Shown here piece after piece: positions 34,908-47,032 of a stretch of DNA of 64,000 nt; positions within the stretch are counted from its first letter, which is position 1, and each line of letters begins with the position of its first letter. A program made the position numbers and the translations under genes. The DNA lies in contig NC_051136.1 in NCBI RefSeq assembly GCF_014839805.1, forward strand, positions 3,038,001 through 3,102,000, in the 5' to 3' direction. Source of the stretch: Manduca sexta (lineage: Eukaryota; Arthropoda; Insecta; Lepidoptera; Sphingidae). The notes under the pieces were generated by a model. The model was not told the origin of the DNA. It saw only the letters and a list, made by a program, of their open reading frames with translations, and made no database searches.

Positions 34908-37079
34908 TCTGTATTAAATGCGAATCTGTATCCAAACTAATGATATCTCTAAACTATATCTAAAACTTCCTAAACTCACTGATCCGTTAAATAAATAACG
35001 CGAGTAAACAATAAACTGAAATATCCTAAATCTGTAAATAGAAACCGCAATAAAGTTCTAGGTTCTATTAAGGTGCATATTATGTCACCTCTAGTGAAAA
35101 GTTTTACCGCTAGATTCAGACGGTTGAACGTTTCCCACACCATCGCGGTAAGGCTTCAGTCACAGTGTTTATTATAGATCGCAAAATGTACAAGGAATTC
35201 ATGAGCTAGAGTTATTTCGTTGAGCTATATTTGAGGAATTTTATGTAAACATTCTGATCGACGATAGAGAAATTGCATGCAGTTTATAAAGTTATTAGTT
35301 GTAGTGTCAAAATGAACAAATGACATTTAAATCATTCCATTAATAATACGATAAATCTGATATCAATGTAATATTAAGGACTCAACTAATAATAAACGTG
35401 TAAAGTTAGGTTAGTTATATTAATATATATCGTATCATTTATATCTACTGTTGTATTTGCTTACCGCATCAAATTGTTTTGATGCACCTACCTTGTTCAT
35501 CTCTGCTCCACCTAAGATTGACTGGAAGAGAATGCCTAAGCATTAAGTTTGCCTATGTACGAAATTTTATTATATATGAAGTACAAATAAATAAAGTGAA
35601 CCAGAGATAAACGAAAGTAAATATATGAGAGACAAAGTAAGATAAAAAAAAAAGAAAAGTACCGAAAGAAAATAAATAATGCAGGCCCCAATGTCTGCTT
35701 AGTAAATCCATTTTAGTTTCGATTAACATTTAACAAAGTGAAAAATGAACAAAACCTTGTGTACATTACTTTAAAAAACATGCATCGCTGTAATTAAAAT
35801 ATTTTTTTAGTTTTCGTTTATTTTCGCTGATGGGTTTGAGTAAAACAATTATTACTCCGAGTTAATTAAATTCAGTAAAAACATCATTGTGTAAGAGACT
35901 TTAGTTGCGCTCTTTTTCGTTTTTATTGGACCGTATTGAGCCTCTTTGAAATGTGTAAAATTGGCAACAGTGGGATTCAGAGTTCTGAAACTAGTTTGCG
36001 AAGTGGCGAGCTGGTAGAAAACTAAACGAGATGGTACACGTGGAGTGCGCGGTTTGGTAATTTTTGAGGCTAAACTTTCAGTGGAATCTTACCGACTCCA
36101 ACTATCAAACGCGGATCGAGAATGTTCTGCGCTTTGTAAACATTCAATGAAGTAGAACAATGTTTCCGCGAGATATTTGCTGTGCGATTTAAATTAAAAT
36201 TTTATTATTTAGTTTTATGACTTCTTCATTTGTAACTTTGGATATAAAGACCTTTTGTTTATTAAGAAAAGAATTATTATCAGGAAAACGATATAATGAT
36301 AATTTAAATATTTGATCTTGTTGTTATTGGGAAATATAATATGAGTTATAGTCTAAAAGAGTATTTAATATTTTTACAAATCAATACTTTATATTCAGGT
36401 TTCAGTTCATGTTGTGTAGCTTCGATATAGAGGTGTAGAACACGCGAACTACTTTACCGAAACATAAAAATACTTTTTTTGCAATTTTTATGACCTACAT
36501 GACGTCCCGTATGTGATCCATTAATTCACTATTTCCATAAAACCAAAGCCTCCCCGAAACACCAATGACTCATACAAACGCATTATCACAATAAATAACA
36601 AAACCTTTTATTTCTAGCATCATAAAACCCATCCCAACGTCCATTAACATCTGCAAATCTCTAATGGGATTTTTATAGCACATATCCTGCGGCCACTATA
36701 AAATCACATTTAGTATATCATAGAACATTTCGCGAATATTTTCCATCAACTATGTGAGTTTGTTAATGCCACTATCAAGATTAAAGGCCTTTCTCGAGGG
36801 TCTAACCCTTTAATTAAGGAACCTTGAATTAGGTACCATGGTCTGGATTTGTCGTGGTATGTAAATGTAACATGTTTTATGAAGATTTATTACTGGATAG
36901 TTGAGATGTTTTGTGCGAAGTGATAATTCGTGTTTGGATAGTTTTACATAACAGTTACACTTAATTCATTTTGTATATGACATTCGCTTACCATTTTGTT
37001 GACTAATGTTCCTAAAAAAATCTTTATGGAAAAAAATGATTAATTTGGTTTCCATAAATCAAGTTACTGTAGAGGCTAT
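34908..37079. other. AT-rich non-coding DNA
   Basis: No gene, repeat family or RNA recognised. A purine-rich tract lies at about 35585-35690, and a GC-richer stretch at about 36000-36125 has no readable protein. Confidence 0.45.
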
Positions 37080-37410
37080 TCCAAAATTTGTTATCCACAT
37101 TGACATATTCTATAGACACGAACGTCCATATAAACTATTTGTTCAACATCTGAACTAAAATGGCAACCAAAACGTCACTGTTATAACTTATTTAGTAACT
37201 TGATCAACAATGAATTTTACTTATTTGACTAATATTTTTTATTTACATACAGATTAGCACTTTGAATCGCGTTTTTATATTATGAGCGCCACTCCGTACA
37301 CAACCACAAGCATTCATATTGGATGGATGGCAGTTCAATTCAATTGAACACAGTGAATGTTCTGAACACCAAATCTAGTACGTAGTACATATAAATCGAT
37401 GGTTATCCAT
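37080..37410 (+). repeat. Repeat G copy, with an internal insertion
   Basis: ACACGAACGTCCATATAAAC, CAATTGAACACAGTGAATG and CAAATCTAGTACGTAGTACA parallel unit 1 of the tandem duplication (31065-31340). They are spaced wider here. Confidence 0.45.
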
Positions 37411-37721
37411 TATCCAAAGTTATGTTACCGGACGATAATGGAGTGTTCAAAGATTGTCATCATCCGTGAATATCTATTAAGCCTAAGAAATTCTGACTTA
37501 CCCATATTAAGGAGGATAAATCAACGGTCCCTAAGAACAAAATCTCATCTGCAAAATGTTTTATTTGCATTATAAAGGTTTTAAGTTAAGTGAAAATATG
37601 AATATCAATTAGTTACCTCAAAATAGAAATTAAATATTTTTTTGATAACAATCAATAGTTTTGAAATAATAGATAGATAATTTCAAAGAACTACGTAAGA
37701 ATCCGTAATACATTTTTATTT

Positions 37722-37760
37722 CAATATCTAACATTCGCGTAAACATAAGAAATCATACGA
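37722..37760 (-). repeat. Repeat D arm fragment
   Basis: ATCTAACATTCGCGTAAACA and TAAGAAATCAT are the end of the repeat D right arm. Confidence 0.6.
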
Positions 37761-38174
37761 ATATACTAAAACTTTAGTACTGTATTCAGTACAAATAATT
37801 TTTCGCTAACAAGCCAGTGTAATGTAGTTGTAACAAACTCCTGACGAGGCGCGAGCTGCGGTCTAGATTTAATCAGACAAGTTGGACCGACTGGCTCGTA
37901 ATTGTTCCCGCATCTAGCGTGGCCATCGGGAGTGTTTGCTTTTCAAATTGTGTAACTCTAATAACAAGTTACGTTTTGGACGTTATGCGAGAAGAGCAAG
38001 GGTTCAAAATTAATATATAGGAATAACTTTCATGTTTAAAGAGTATTTTAGTAGGAGTTATATAAATTGGAATAAAAAAATTATACAAATACTTAACTTT
38101 TATATGTTCAAAGAGCATTTAAAATGAGTTATCTTAGTTGAAGTAAAAATTCTTTAGAATTATATGCTGAGTAT

Positions 38175-38362
38175 TATAATAAGGAATTCTTGTGTTTACG
38201 CGAATGTTAGACATTTAAATTAAACTATTTTACGGATTTTATCGCGGTTTTAATATTTTACTTTTCTCCCGACGTTTCGAAGACTTTGTGGCCTTCATGG
38301 TCACGGGGGGAGGGGGGTCACCCCCGTATCCCTGATCCGTAAAATAGTTTTATTTGGTTCAG
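38175..38362 (+). repeat. Repeat D copy with core
   Basis: The left arm (TTACGCGAATGTTAGACATT, GGATTTTATCGCGGTTTT), core (CTCCCGACGTTTCGAAGAC, TTCATGGTCACGGGG), a GC-rich palindromic centre (GGGGGTCACCCCCG) and the start of an inverted right arm (ATCCGTAAAATAGTTTTATT) are all visible. This is the clearest single view of the family's foldback layout. Confidence 0.75.
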
Positions 38363-41109
38363 TACTATAATATTTTTTTAAAGTTAAAGTTTGACTTAAA
38401 ATGTTTTAATTTTCAAAACACAAGCGTACGTTTGTCATTACTTCTTAAGTCCCCTTTAAAAACCTCAACCAAAAAATCATTGGAATGAGAATCATAATTA
38501 ATGACCAATACGACGACGTCGTGATCACTTTTTGTATGTCACGTGACTGATTGTTACTAACAATTAATAGTCTTGCTTTTGAGAATTAGCGCTTCGCAGG
38601 CCAATTCAACGCTCTGTACACAATCATGTGTTTTAACTATTTCACTCTAGTAAATAACGTATGGAAGTTTTCCAAGCCTATTTCAATCACAAATAATCAT
38701 AAAATATAATAAAAAATGTAATATAAAACTTTGAAGTAATATCCTCAGCGATAAAAACATTTTTATGAATGGACTTTCCGCAAGAGCTTTCAAGTTGTAT
38801 TATATTTAGCTCATTAATAACATCCGACACAATAAAGCTGGTATTATTTTATACCAATTTATTTTAAGATAATTGCGAAGCCGGGAAGAATTTTAATGAG
38901 AAATTCTTCAAAGGTTGTGGCTATAAAAATGGCGAGCACACACGGCCGGAAGCGCGTTAGCAAACAACTTGTGAAGCTGCCAAAGTTAATCAAATGCCCG
39001 TCGCGGCTTTGCGCGTGGCGTAAATGATGAGCGAATTGTTGTTTAGTTTATTAGCTCATTATATTGAGGGATTGAGGGCCTATTTCACAAGTTTTGAGTC
39101 AATTATATTTAACAGTTATTACTAGTTATTACTAAACAGCTTATGTAGATTGTACTCATAATCAGTCCTTCTTATAAACTTGTTTTAGCGTTAAGAGGGA
39201 ATTAAGAATTGCTTAAATAGCAATCACCGGGTTTCTAGTTTAAACATTATTAAGAGGCAAGATGGCGGGTTTTGACGTACAGCTGATCGAGTAAATTTGT
39301 GTTTTAACTAAGCATAGCTTTGAGAATTTTTTGTAAGTAAGACTGTTTATTTCCATTCATTTGAGACCGCATATTTGAGTATCAGTATTGTATTTGGTCG
39401 GATTATACTTTTATGTGGAGAGTAGCATTTACTCAGAAGTTGTGACACTGATCCTATAGCATATTAAATCAATATAGTCAATCCTTGCGTTTCTGTTTTT
39501 AATTAGAGGCGCAATGAGCTCACCTACAACTTTTGGAGTTTAAATCCATCCCTCGGAATCCTGTGAATCTAAAATATGAATTAAAGCAACTATTTCATCA
39601 AAAATGTTATATCCACCTGAGAATTTAATTGATATTATGCTATAATTAAGGATTTTCGTCATGTCTTATATATTAAAAGAAACATGTTAGACTTTTAAAG
39701 GTGACTTATGAAGTTTTCAATTATCTTTATATTCTTTTTTTTTATTAAATTTAACCACCTTAAATTAAATTAAATTTAAATTTTACCACATCACATCAGC
39801 TTTCTTTAACTAGTACTATACCGGGCAACCATCATACTACAAAGCCAGTTACTAAGTAATAATAATAATAATAACTTGTGGGAAATAAATAACAATTATT
39901 ATTATTATTATTAGTTACTAAGTAACTACTCGATAAAGATTAAACATGGTGGGTATGCTCTTAAGTATTGAAGGTAAATTTTATTATGAAGAGACAATAT
40001 ATGTGTGAAGTTTAAATGAGTGGTTGCAAAATTATTCATGGATTATGATCCGATTATCAGCTTTATATTACATTGCATTCTTCTCATGGTTATTATCGTT
40101 TCACATAATTGTAAAATAATAGATATAAAAAGATAATTCTTATTTATTTAAATTATAATCCGAAGTAAACTAGTAACTGCAAAGCAACTTCAAAATTAAT
40201 ATATTTTGAAATTTTCCGCTCATAACTCGCGCCACACCATATAGTAATTGTTTTAGTTTCTCCCTTCACAGTTTGACGTTTAATTACACCGGATAGCTTT
40301 GTTTGTTGTATGCAAATATGTTACACGGATGTAAGTAATGTGCCGTGTTAAACACCAAGTTACGCTTCCCTACTTTTATTTTGTCTCGCTTTTATTTTCG
40401 CTGTCGTGTAGTTTTGTTCAGGATTCTATGGGAAGTGTAATTTAATTGTACGAGACGCTTTGTTTTCTGAGTTTTTTGTTAGAGTTGTTCTCGGAGTTAG
40501 TTAAGCGAAAATTTTGTTTTAGATTATTAAAACTATAGTCCATATTGAATGCCGAGTTTTAAGCGACATATTTGGTGTAGAGGATATGTTTTTTTCTTAC
40601 TATTTCTCTTATCCGTAACTCATTATAGGGTTGGCACGACATTATTAAAAAGAAGCCGCTAGGAATCGCGTTATATGGACCCTTCGCCACTGTTTATTAC
40701 TGATAAATATAGTTAAAATTAGGTTTGTCCACAATATCTTAACAAAAAATCACTTCAATATAATACATTTTTAATCACAGACCTCTCGAATTCTATTTCA
40801 CTACAGTGCAAAAAAATATTTCTCTAATATCAATTTTCATATAAAAAGCGTACTCCAGAAAGTGCCACAAAAGGCAGTTCCGTTTTAGCGTTTGCCGATA
40901 AACGATAGTCATTGTGAACGTTCCATTTTGAAGGGCATTGTCATGGTAATATTGAAGGCGTGAAGGACAAGAGATTCCAAATAAATTAATGTTATAGATG
41001 GGAAGGCTGCAAGACCTTTAAGAGGAAATAGGGTTGATAGCTTGTCAAGGATCTCTGAACTAACTTCATTATGATGGTGTGTTTTATATCAAAGATCGGT
41101 TCTTTTAAA
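38363..41109. other. AT-rich non-coding DNA
   Basis: No gene seen. A GC-richer patch at about 38930-39030 (GCCCGTCGCGGCTTTGCGCG) has no protein or family match. Everything else is ordinary AT-rich sequence. Confidence 0.4.
39847..39927. repeat. Inverted repeat built on AAT/ATT microsatellites
   Basis: AGTTACTAAGTAATAATAAT at the left is mirrored by TATTAGTTACTAAGTAACT at the right, around GTGGGAAATAAATAAC. A transcript would fold into a hairpin. Origin unknown. Confidence 0.7.
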
Positions 41110-41215
41110 TAAAATATTTACATTATATTATATTGTATCTATCGTGTCCCAATGTTGGGCAAATGCCTATTCAAGATACTTCCATGAATCCTGCAAATGA
41201 ACCAGTTATTTTGAA
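41110..41215 (-). mobile_element. Diverged RTE-like LINE fragment
   Basis: TATCGTGTCCCAATGTTGGG, AAATGCCTATTC and CATGAATCCTGCAAATGA recall the antisense tail of RTE-type LINEs (cf. 15683). Weak because it is short and old. Confidence 0.4.
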
Positions 41216-41289
41216 ATGTTTCCAGTTAGGCGATGTGTATCGTCGACATCGTGTTACTTTATAAAAAAATAATATATTTTCTTTACTTT

Positions 41290-41440
41290 TTGGACGACCG
41301 TCTCCTCTCCGTGACCTGATGAAGACTGCAGTTTACGAAACGTCGAGAATAAATAAAATAAAAATCGTTATAACATCCGAAAACTGGTTTAATTTTTATA
41401 TCTAACATTCGCGGTAATATAAGAAATTATTATTTTATAT
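41290..41440 (-). repeat. Repeat D copy, core plus right arm
   Basis: CGTGACCTGATGAAGACTGC, TTTACGAAACGTCGAGAA and ATATCTAACATTCGCGG match the repeat D core and arm in the minus orientation. Confidence 0.6.
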
Positions 41441-41599
41441 AAAACCCATCTTTTATGACTTCGGTAGCACGAAATGTTTTTCAAGGAATAAGAGTAACTG
41501 ACTTAATATTTTCTTAGGCGGAATCATGTTTTTATGTTCCGTGGTTCTGGTTGTATATAAATCTTTTACTAGAATAAGTTTTTATTTTTGTAACCTGAC

Positions 41600-41790
41600 A
41601 TCACTTTTGTCGGTCTGATAAGACCCGGCTTATACAAACAGACCAGAGTTGAGTGAGCGCTTTCGGCGCTCGCAACCTTTGAAAATTAAGCGACCATGCT
41701 GACGGCAACCCACTAACGGGTTACGAACCTCGGCTCAGGACGGTCGGACAGCAGACGGAGAGGATGAAACATTGACGATTATGGGCTAAA
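41600..41790. other. GC-richer block, unexplained
   Basis: GAGTGAGCGCTTTCGGCGCT, CGGCAACCCACTAACGGG and CAGGACGGTCGGACAGCAG stand out from the surroundings. GAGCGCTTTCGGCGCTC is a short hairpin. I see no open frame of useful length; it may be an old LINE 5' region. Confidence 0.25.
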
Positions 41791-42377
41791 ATAAGTGTAA
41801 CCAAAAGAAATTAGTTTATGTTGGTCAAGGTTCGTTAATTTTTTTTTATTACTATAATTTGGACCCATTTCAGTAATTACAAATAATGCAGCCTAGAAAT
41901 AAACAATAATTACAATACATACTCGATATAACTGTATACTGTCTAGTAGTAAACATTTGAATAACAAATTAAAAAAATACAATACCTGATTGCAAATAGT
42001 TAAAATTTGACTTCACTTAACAGCCATAAGCACCAATTTTGACATATCCATTCAAACAAACGCCAAACAAATACCAACCATACGATCCTTAAATCCTAGA
42101 ACTAAATCCATTAAAACTTCTGACCACTTTCAAGTCATCCACACCAAATGAAGCAAACAGATCGCATCAATAAACCAAATTCGCACTCAAATTCGACCAC
42201 CATTCCGTCTAAACGTTTAAAACGGTGCCTAGACAGTCATTGGCATATGTTTGGACAACTAACGTTGGTTCTATGGAGCTAACTGTTAACTTGTTTGGGA
42301 TCGATTTTCTATAGATTGATTAGGTAGGTTGTTTGGGTTGGATTTTCTAAAGATTTACTAGATGTGATAGGTTATAT

Positions 42378-42655
42378 GTGAGAGTTCGCCTGGGTAGGTA
42401 CCACCGCAAAGTCTATTTCTGCTGCCAGCAGTCACTATTGTGTTCTGGTTTGAAGGACATTGTAGCTTGTAACTATTGGACATAATACGACTTAACATCT
42501 CATGACTCAAGATGGCGAACGCAGTGGAATACCAAACAATACTTTGTATGTCAAGGTGTTGGATAGTGTATCTTCTGTTTATGGGCGGTCGTATCGCTAA
42601 CCATCAAGCGACCAGCAAGCTCGTCTCGTCATTCGAAGCAATAAAAAAAATGTGG
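42378..42655 (+). repeat. Repeat E copy (dispersed, A-tailed)
   Basis: The segment from GAGAGTTCGCCTGGGTAGGT through GGACATTGTAGCTTG, AATACCAAACAATACTTTG, GGCGGTCGTATCGCTAACC to GCAATAAAAAAAA has parallels at 45245-45380 and, for one part, 5790-5905. The A tail suggests retroposition. The 60-codon frame inside it is not a gene. Confidence 0.6.
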
Positions 42656-42689
42656 GCTGCGGACGGGAATATTGAAAATATAGTTTTCT

Positions 42690-42840
42690 ATTAAAATTAA
42701 ACTATTTTTGGATTTTATCGTGGCTTTATTTTAGTTTTCTCCCGACGTTTCGAAGGCTTTGCAGCTTTCGTGGTCACGGGGACAAGGCTAGCTAGTTTAA
42801 TTTTAATGTCTAATATTCGCGTAAACTTAAGAAATCATTA
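42690..42840 (+). repeat. Repeat D copy, both arms shortened
   Basis: Left arm GATTTTATCGTGGCTTTATT, core CTCCCGACGTTTCGAAGGC and GTGGTCACGGGGAC, then right arm AGTTTAATTTTAATGTC and ATTCGCGTAAACTTAAGAAA. Confidence 0.7.
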
Positions 42841-42984
42841 TATAGTTTTCTAATTTGGGTTTTGTTATTACTATATTATATTATTATGACTATTATATTA
42901 TAACTATATAATGATTTCTTATATTTATATTTATTCTTATATTTATTTTTACAATATTGCAGTTTTCTAAAACTTGGCCACAAC

Positions 42985-43076
42985 TTTTTTTGAACCAACT
43001 CGGGATTCGAACCCAGGATCTCAGCACGGTAGTCTTACCGCATACAATTACAACTATGCCCTCGAGGCAGTCAATA
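42985..43076 (-). mobile_element. SINE1 tRNA-like head only
   Basis: GGGATTCGAACCCAGGATCT (antisense B box) and GCCCTCGAGGCAGTC (antisense 5' end) without the SINE body. Confidence 0.65.
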
Positions 43077-43634
43077 TACGTTCCTTTAATATTATAATAC
43101 AGATGAGTATCCACCTTTAAAACAGTATAAGATTAAAGAAATAGAAAAGACTTTTTCGGATCTGGCTATTTTATACTGCTGGTTTAATGATTTAATCAAT
43201 TTCCTATCACTCGTCTCTTATTTGCCTAAAGCTAACAAACGAAACGTAATATCTCGGTTAATGAATACGCCCCACTGAGGTAAATATCGAACAGTCAACA
43301 TTGCAATAAATAGGCACCGAAATACCGCGAAATCAAAATCAAAACGTAAATGTCAAATACCCATTCTGCCCTGTAATCGAAAACAGTGAGCCAGAAAAGG
43401 CGGTTCTGATTTATTATATAGTTATTAGATTATCATATCGTTCCCACTGCTGTTTATCAATCATGAAAGTGTATTTATAATATACATATATGTATGAAAC
43501 GTAGACAGAAAGAAAGTGTTTTTAATGTGTATTCTAAATCAGTAATCAAAATTGCCCGTCTTTGACTTACTGCCTTCTCAATTACAACGCAGCATTGTTG
43601 TAGTAAAGTTGTGCTTTGTCATAGCGACAACTCC

Positions 43635-44001
43635 TTAAGGTGGTAGCTCAAGGTCCATTTTCATACATTTTGTTTCGGCTTTAATCTGGGTAACTAAACA
43701 AGTATTGGTAAGTAAAGAATTTAAATTCACGTCTAGTTAGTGATTAGTTCTCGCAGTTGAAAGAAAAATGTAAAAATAATTAATAATCATGGATATTTCT
43801 GCCTTTAAAATTTCGTCATATTAAATTTTAAAGGCCGAAATATCCATGATTATTAATTATTTTTACATTTTTCTTTCAACTGCGAGAACTAATCACTAAC
43901 TAGACGTGAATTTAAATTCTTTACTTGCCAATACTTGTTTAGTTACCCAGATTAAAGCCGAAACAAAATGTATGAAAATGGACCTTGAGCTACCACCTTA
44001 A
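43635..44001. mobile_element. 367-bp near-perfect palindrome (foldback MITE)
   Basis: The arm TTAAGGTGGTAGCTCAAGG ... GCCTTTAAAATTT (43635-43813) is the reverse complement of 43823-44001, around a 9-base loop at 43814-43822. By eye there are two mismatches over 179 positions. The outer bases are TTAA on both sides, which could be a TTAA target duplication with termini starting GGTGGTAGC, or simply the end of the palindrome. It has no coding capacity. A transcript would form a long, almost fully paired hairpin. Confidence 0.9.
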
Positions 44002-44338
44002 ATAAAATGATAATTAATGCCATTAAAGAAAGTAATACGCCAGAATAAAAACCGGAATGTTGCAATAAAACATTATTTTCATAAATATTCGTAGTTTTGG
44101 AAGCTAAAATATAATGCAGATTCAAGTTTTACCAAGGTGAAAAACGAGTGTTGAATGTTATAGCCGTTTAGTTAACAAATCCGTTTAAAACATTCATAAA
44201 ATTAATGCTCACAGTTGCAATTAAAGTGCGATTAATTTTGTCTACGACGTGATTAAAACACCACATTCGAAGACATATAGTTAGCCTGTTGCGTGTACTG
44301 TTACCATGATACTTGGAATTTGAGGGATATTATTTTTG

Positions 44339-44533
44339 ATTTTTTTTATAGATCTTACAATTAAAAATACGTACCATGTATTTATTAGTTAAAGATAAAA
44401 AATAAAACTAGTATAGCATAATTTTTGCTTATAAGTTTTTTTTTTAGAGCTTACAATTACAAATAAGCAACATGCATTTATTAGTAAAAGACAAAAAGGA
44501 AAAGCTAGTATAGCATAATTTTTGGCTAAATTC
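44339..44533. repeat. Diverged tandem duplication of about 98 bp
   Basis: T run, then CTTACAATTAAAAATACGTA ... CTAGTATAGCATAATTTTTG is repeated as T run, then CTTACAATTACAAATAAGCA ... CTAGTATAGCATAATTTTTG. A third T run follows. The two units differ at roughly one position in seven. Confidence 0.75.
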
Positions 44534-44876
44534 GTTTTTTTTTTTGTATAGGCGATGGTGTTCAAAGATCCCTGGTCTGGATTAAAAGAAGCAATATAAG
44601 AACACACACAGTTTGGAACTAACGCTTATCCAAGGGATCAGATTTAATGGATATTTTATAAAATGAACATAAGAAAATATTTTTCCTCCACTTTATCCGA
44701 CAAGAGGCTTGGCGTGTTCGCACATAATTATGTACCTACCGTGGCAATTTAAACAGTCAATGTCCGATGAAGATTTTTTGGATAACAAATTTGAGAAATT
44801 ATTAGGTAACCTTAATATCGTCCTTAAATAAATTTACTTAAATTATATTAGTAAACTTACGGTATTGAGATTGATT

Positions 44877-45225
44877 TGCTGGTGGTGGGATATATTTATA
44901 TTATATTATGTATAACATGAAAATACACATGTATATATTTTATATTATATATTATACTATATATACTGTGTGTGAGAAAATAAATAAAACAAATATATCC
45001 AATAGCTACCACCGTACACAAGGTATTAAAACCCGCCATAGTGGGCGACGTAAGTATGTCGCGTTCCGGGATCAGCCCTATATATCCAATTCCAACAGGT
45101 CGGCATAATTATGTCGACTGTCGAGGGGTAATCATTTCTTGTCAATCGACATTCCTTTAAACCCCACTCTACTTACTATCCGGTGCAGAGGGATCATTTT
45201 TCTGTGCACGTACAAAAAAAAAAAA
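44877..45225 (+). repeat. Repeat C copy with an AT-rich insertion
   Basis: The family pattern (GGTGGGATATATTTATATT, AAAACCCGCCATAGTGGG, GGTCGGCATAATTATGTCG) is interrupted at about 44900-44995 by extra TATATA-rich sequence. It ends in an A run at 45213-45225. Confidence 0.65.
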
Positions 45226-45244
45226 GGTTCACAATCCTCAGCTC

Positions 45245-45380
45245 GAGTTGGTGAATGCTGTGGAATACCAAACAATACTTTGTAATGATATTTTTAGACG
45301 GTGTCGACTGTTTACGGGCGGTAGTATCGCTTACCATCAGACGAACAGCAAGCTCGTCTCAATCAAAGCAATAAAAAATA
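45245..45380 (+). repeat. Repeat E copy, 5'-truncated
   Basis: TGTGGAATACCAAACAATAC, ACGGGCGGTAGTATCGCTTA and AGCAAGCTCGTCTC match the 3' half of the copy at 42378. Confidence 0.6.
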
Positions 45381-46505
45381 TCCCAAGATGGTACAGCATC
45401 ATGGTAAACTTCCTTAAGGTTGAACCGCTCGCTCGGCGCACACCGTAACTAATGTATGCAGTGACAGCAAATTAATTTCTGCGTGCTGTACATCCGGCCA
45501 TTTTAATGGAAACGTATCCGGAACTGCGATATTTCTTTGCGTGTTTTTATAGGTGTATTTTCATGTTATTTACCTTTGCTTATGCAAATATATTTTTTTA
45601 TTTTTTTGTAAGGAAAACCCGTTTTATAAAGTTGCTTTTGATTAGGTAGTGCACGTACGGTAAGATTGCCTTTGTTATGGATTCGATTCTCTCGGGTAAA
45701 TATGGCTTTCTGTCCGGTATCAATTGTATCTAGAACAGTTAATAACTGCAATAGACCCACCCTTATTACTTGCGACATAAGAACCAAATAAGAGACAAAT
45801 ATCTACACTTGCTAGAGGAAAAAACTCGCTAAACCCTTTAGTAAATATACATAACAAGAGTAAACAATTTAGTTTATTGTTTGTATCAAATGAGCAAAAC
45901 GTTTGCAAACATTTTCAACTGAAAATTTAATATTTGCAAACACTTAGGAGAGAATCCTACGTAAATACTCCTTGGACCTTGCATTACGTTTACATACAAC
46001 ATTCTGTGTGTTCAGAACTAATGTTCAGCTCTTTATGGAGTCTATTACTGACTGTGTAAATAGATATTCTTAAATAACTTTAATAGATAATTTCTCGTTC
46101 ACCATCTTAGTCGCTTTAATAATAGTAAATTATAGTAAAAGCAAGTAATAGGTTAATAGGTAAATTTCTAAGTCATAATCAGAGACTATTAATAATCACA
46201 AAAGCAAAATAAATATGCATGAGCTGCCGCTTTTAGAAGAAAATTTATAGTGATTGAAAAAGAGAGGGTGGTTTTTAGCCTCCAAAAATATAATTCAACT
46301 TACAAGAGAAAAACTACAATTACTAAAAAAAATCGCACAAATGCTCCAAATGAGAATTTTAAAATTCATTCTTACGCATCATTCAGATTGAAGCAGCTTT
46401 CTTACAAATGCTTGCTCAGTCGTAAATCGAAAAATCATTCCTTTTCGTTTTGTATGCATCATTCCTGACTAGTATTTAAGATGTTAAGTCTTTGATATTG
46501 GTGAC

Positions 46506-47032
46506 GTAATTTTTTGATTTCTTAACTCTCCTTACAGAGAAAGTATTGCATGATATATTAAAAAAAAAACGAATGGTATATGCTGGCAAAAAAGGGCTTA
46601 CAAGCGAAATTATATTTTAACTTGGTTCATAAACAACTTAACAAATTAATCACGAATTTGTTGTAAGTCTTTGAGAAATGAAAGGACTATCGGGAGAGTT
46701 CGGATCTCCGAAAATCTCATTCACCATAAGAAAAGTAACTGATGGTTTACCTTGATTTTCTACGCGATTCTTTGATTTTTTTGGCTCTCCTCAGAAAGAA
46801 AAAGATGTATTGCACGAAATATTAAAAACTTATGGTATATGCTGGCAAAAAAGGGGCCTACAAGCGAAATTATATTTTAACTTTGTTCATAAACAACTAT
46901 TCAAATTAATCACGAATTTGTTGTTAGTCTTTGAGAAATGGAAGGACTATTGGGAGAGTTCGGATCTCCGAAAATCTCAATCACCATAAGAAAAGTAACT
47001 GATGATTTACCATGATTTTCTACGCTCGTTGG
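46506..47032. repeat. Tandem duplication of about 262 bp, two units
   Basis: TATATGCTGGCAAAAAAGGG, GAAATTATATTTTAACTTGG and GAGAGTTCGGATCTCCGAAA recur about 262 bp later as TATATGCTGGCAAAAAAGGG, GAAATTATATTTTAACTTTG and GAGAGTTCGGATCTCCGAAA. Identity is roughly nine in ten. There is no coding frame across the units; this may be a satellite seed or part of an unknown element. Confidence 0.8.

Noticed and set aside
46250..46468. 72-codon frame rich in K, S and N
   Set aside because: AT-driven composition, no motif, next to a tandem repeat; a chance frame.
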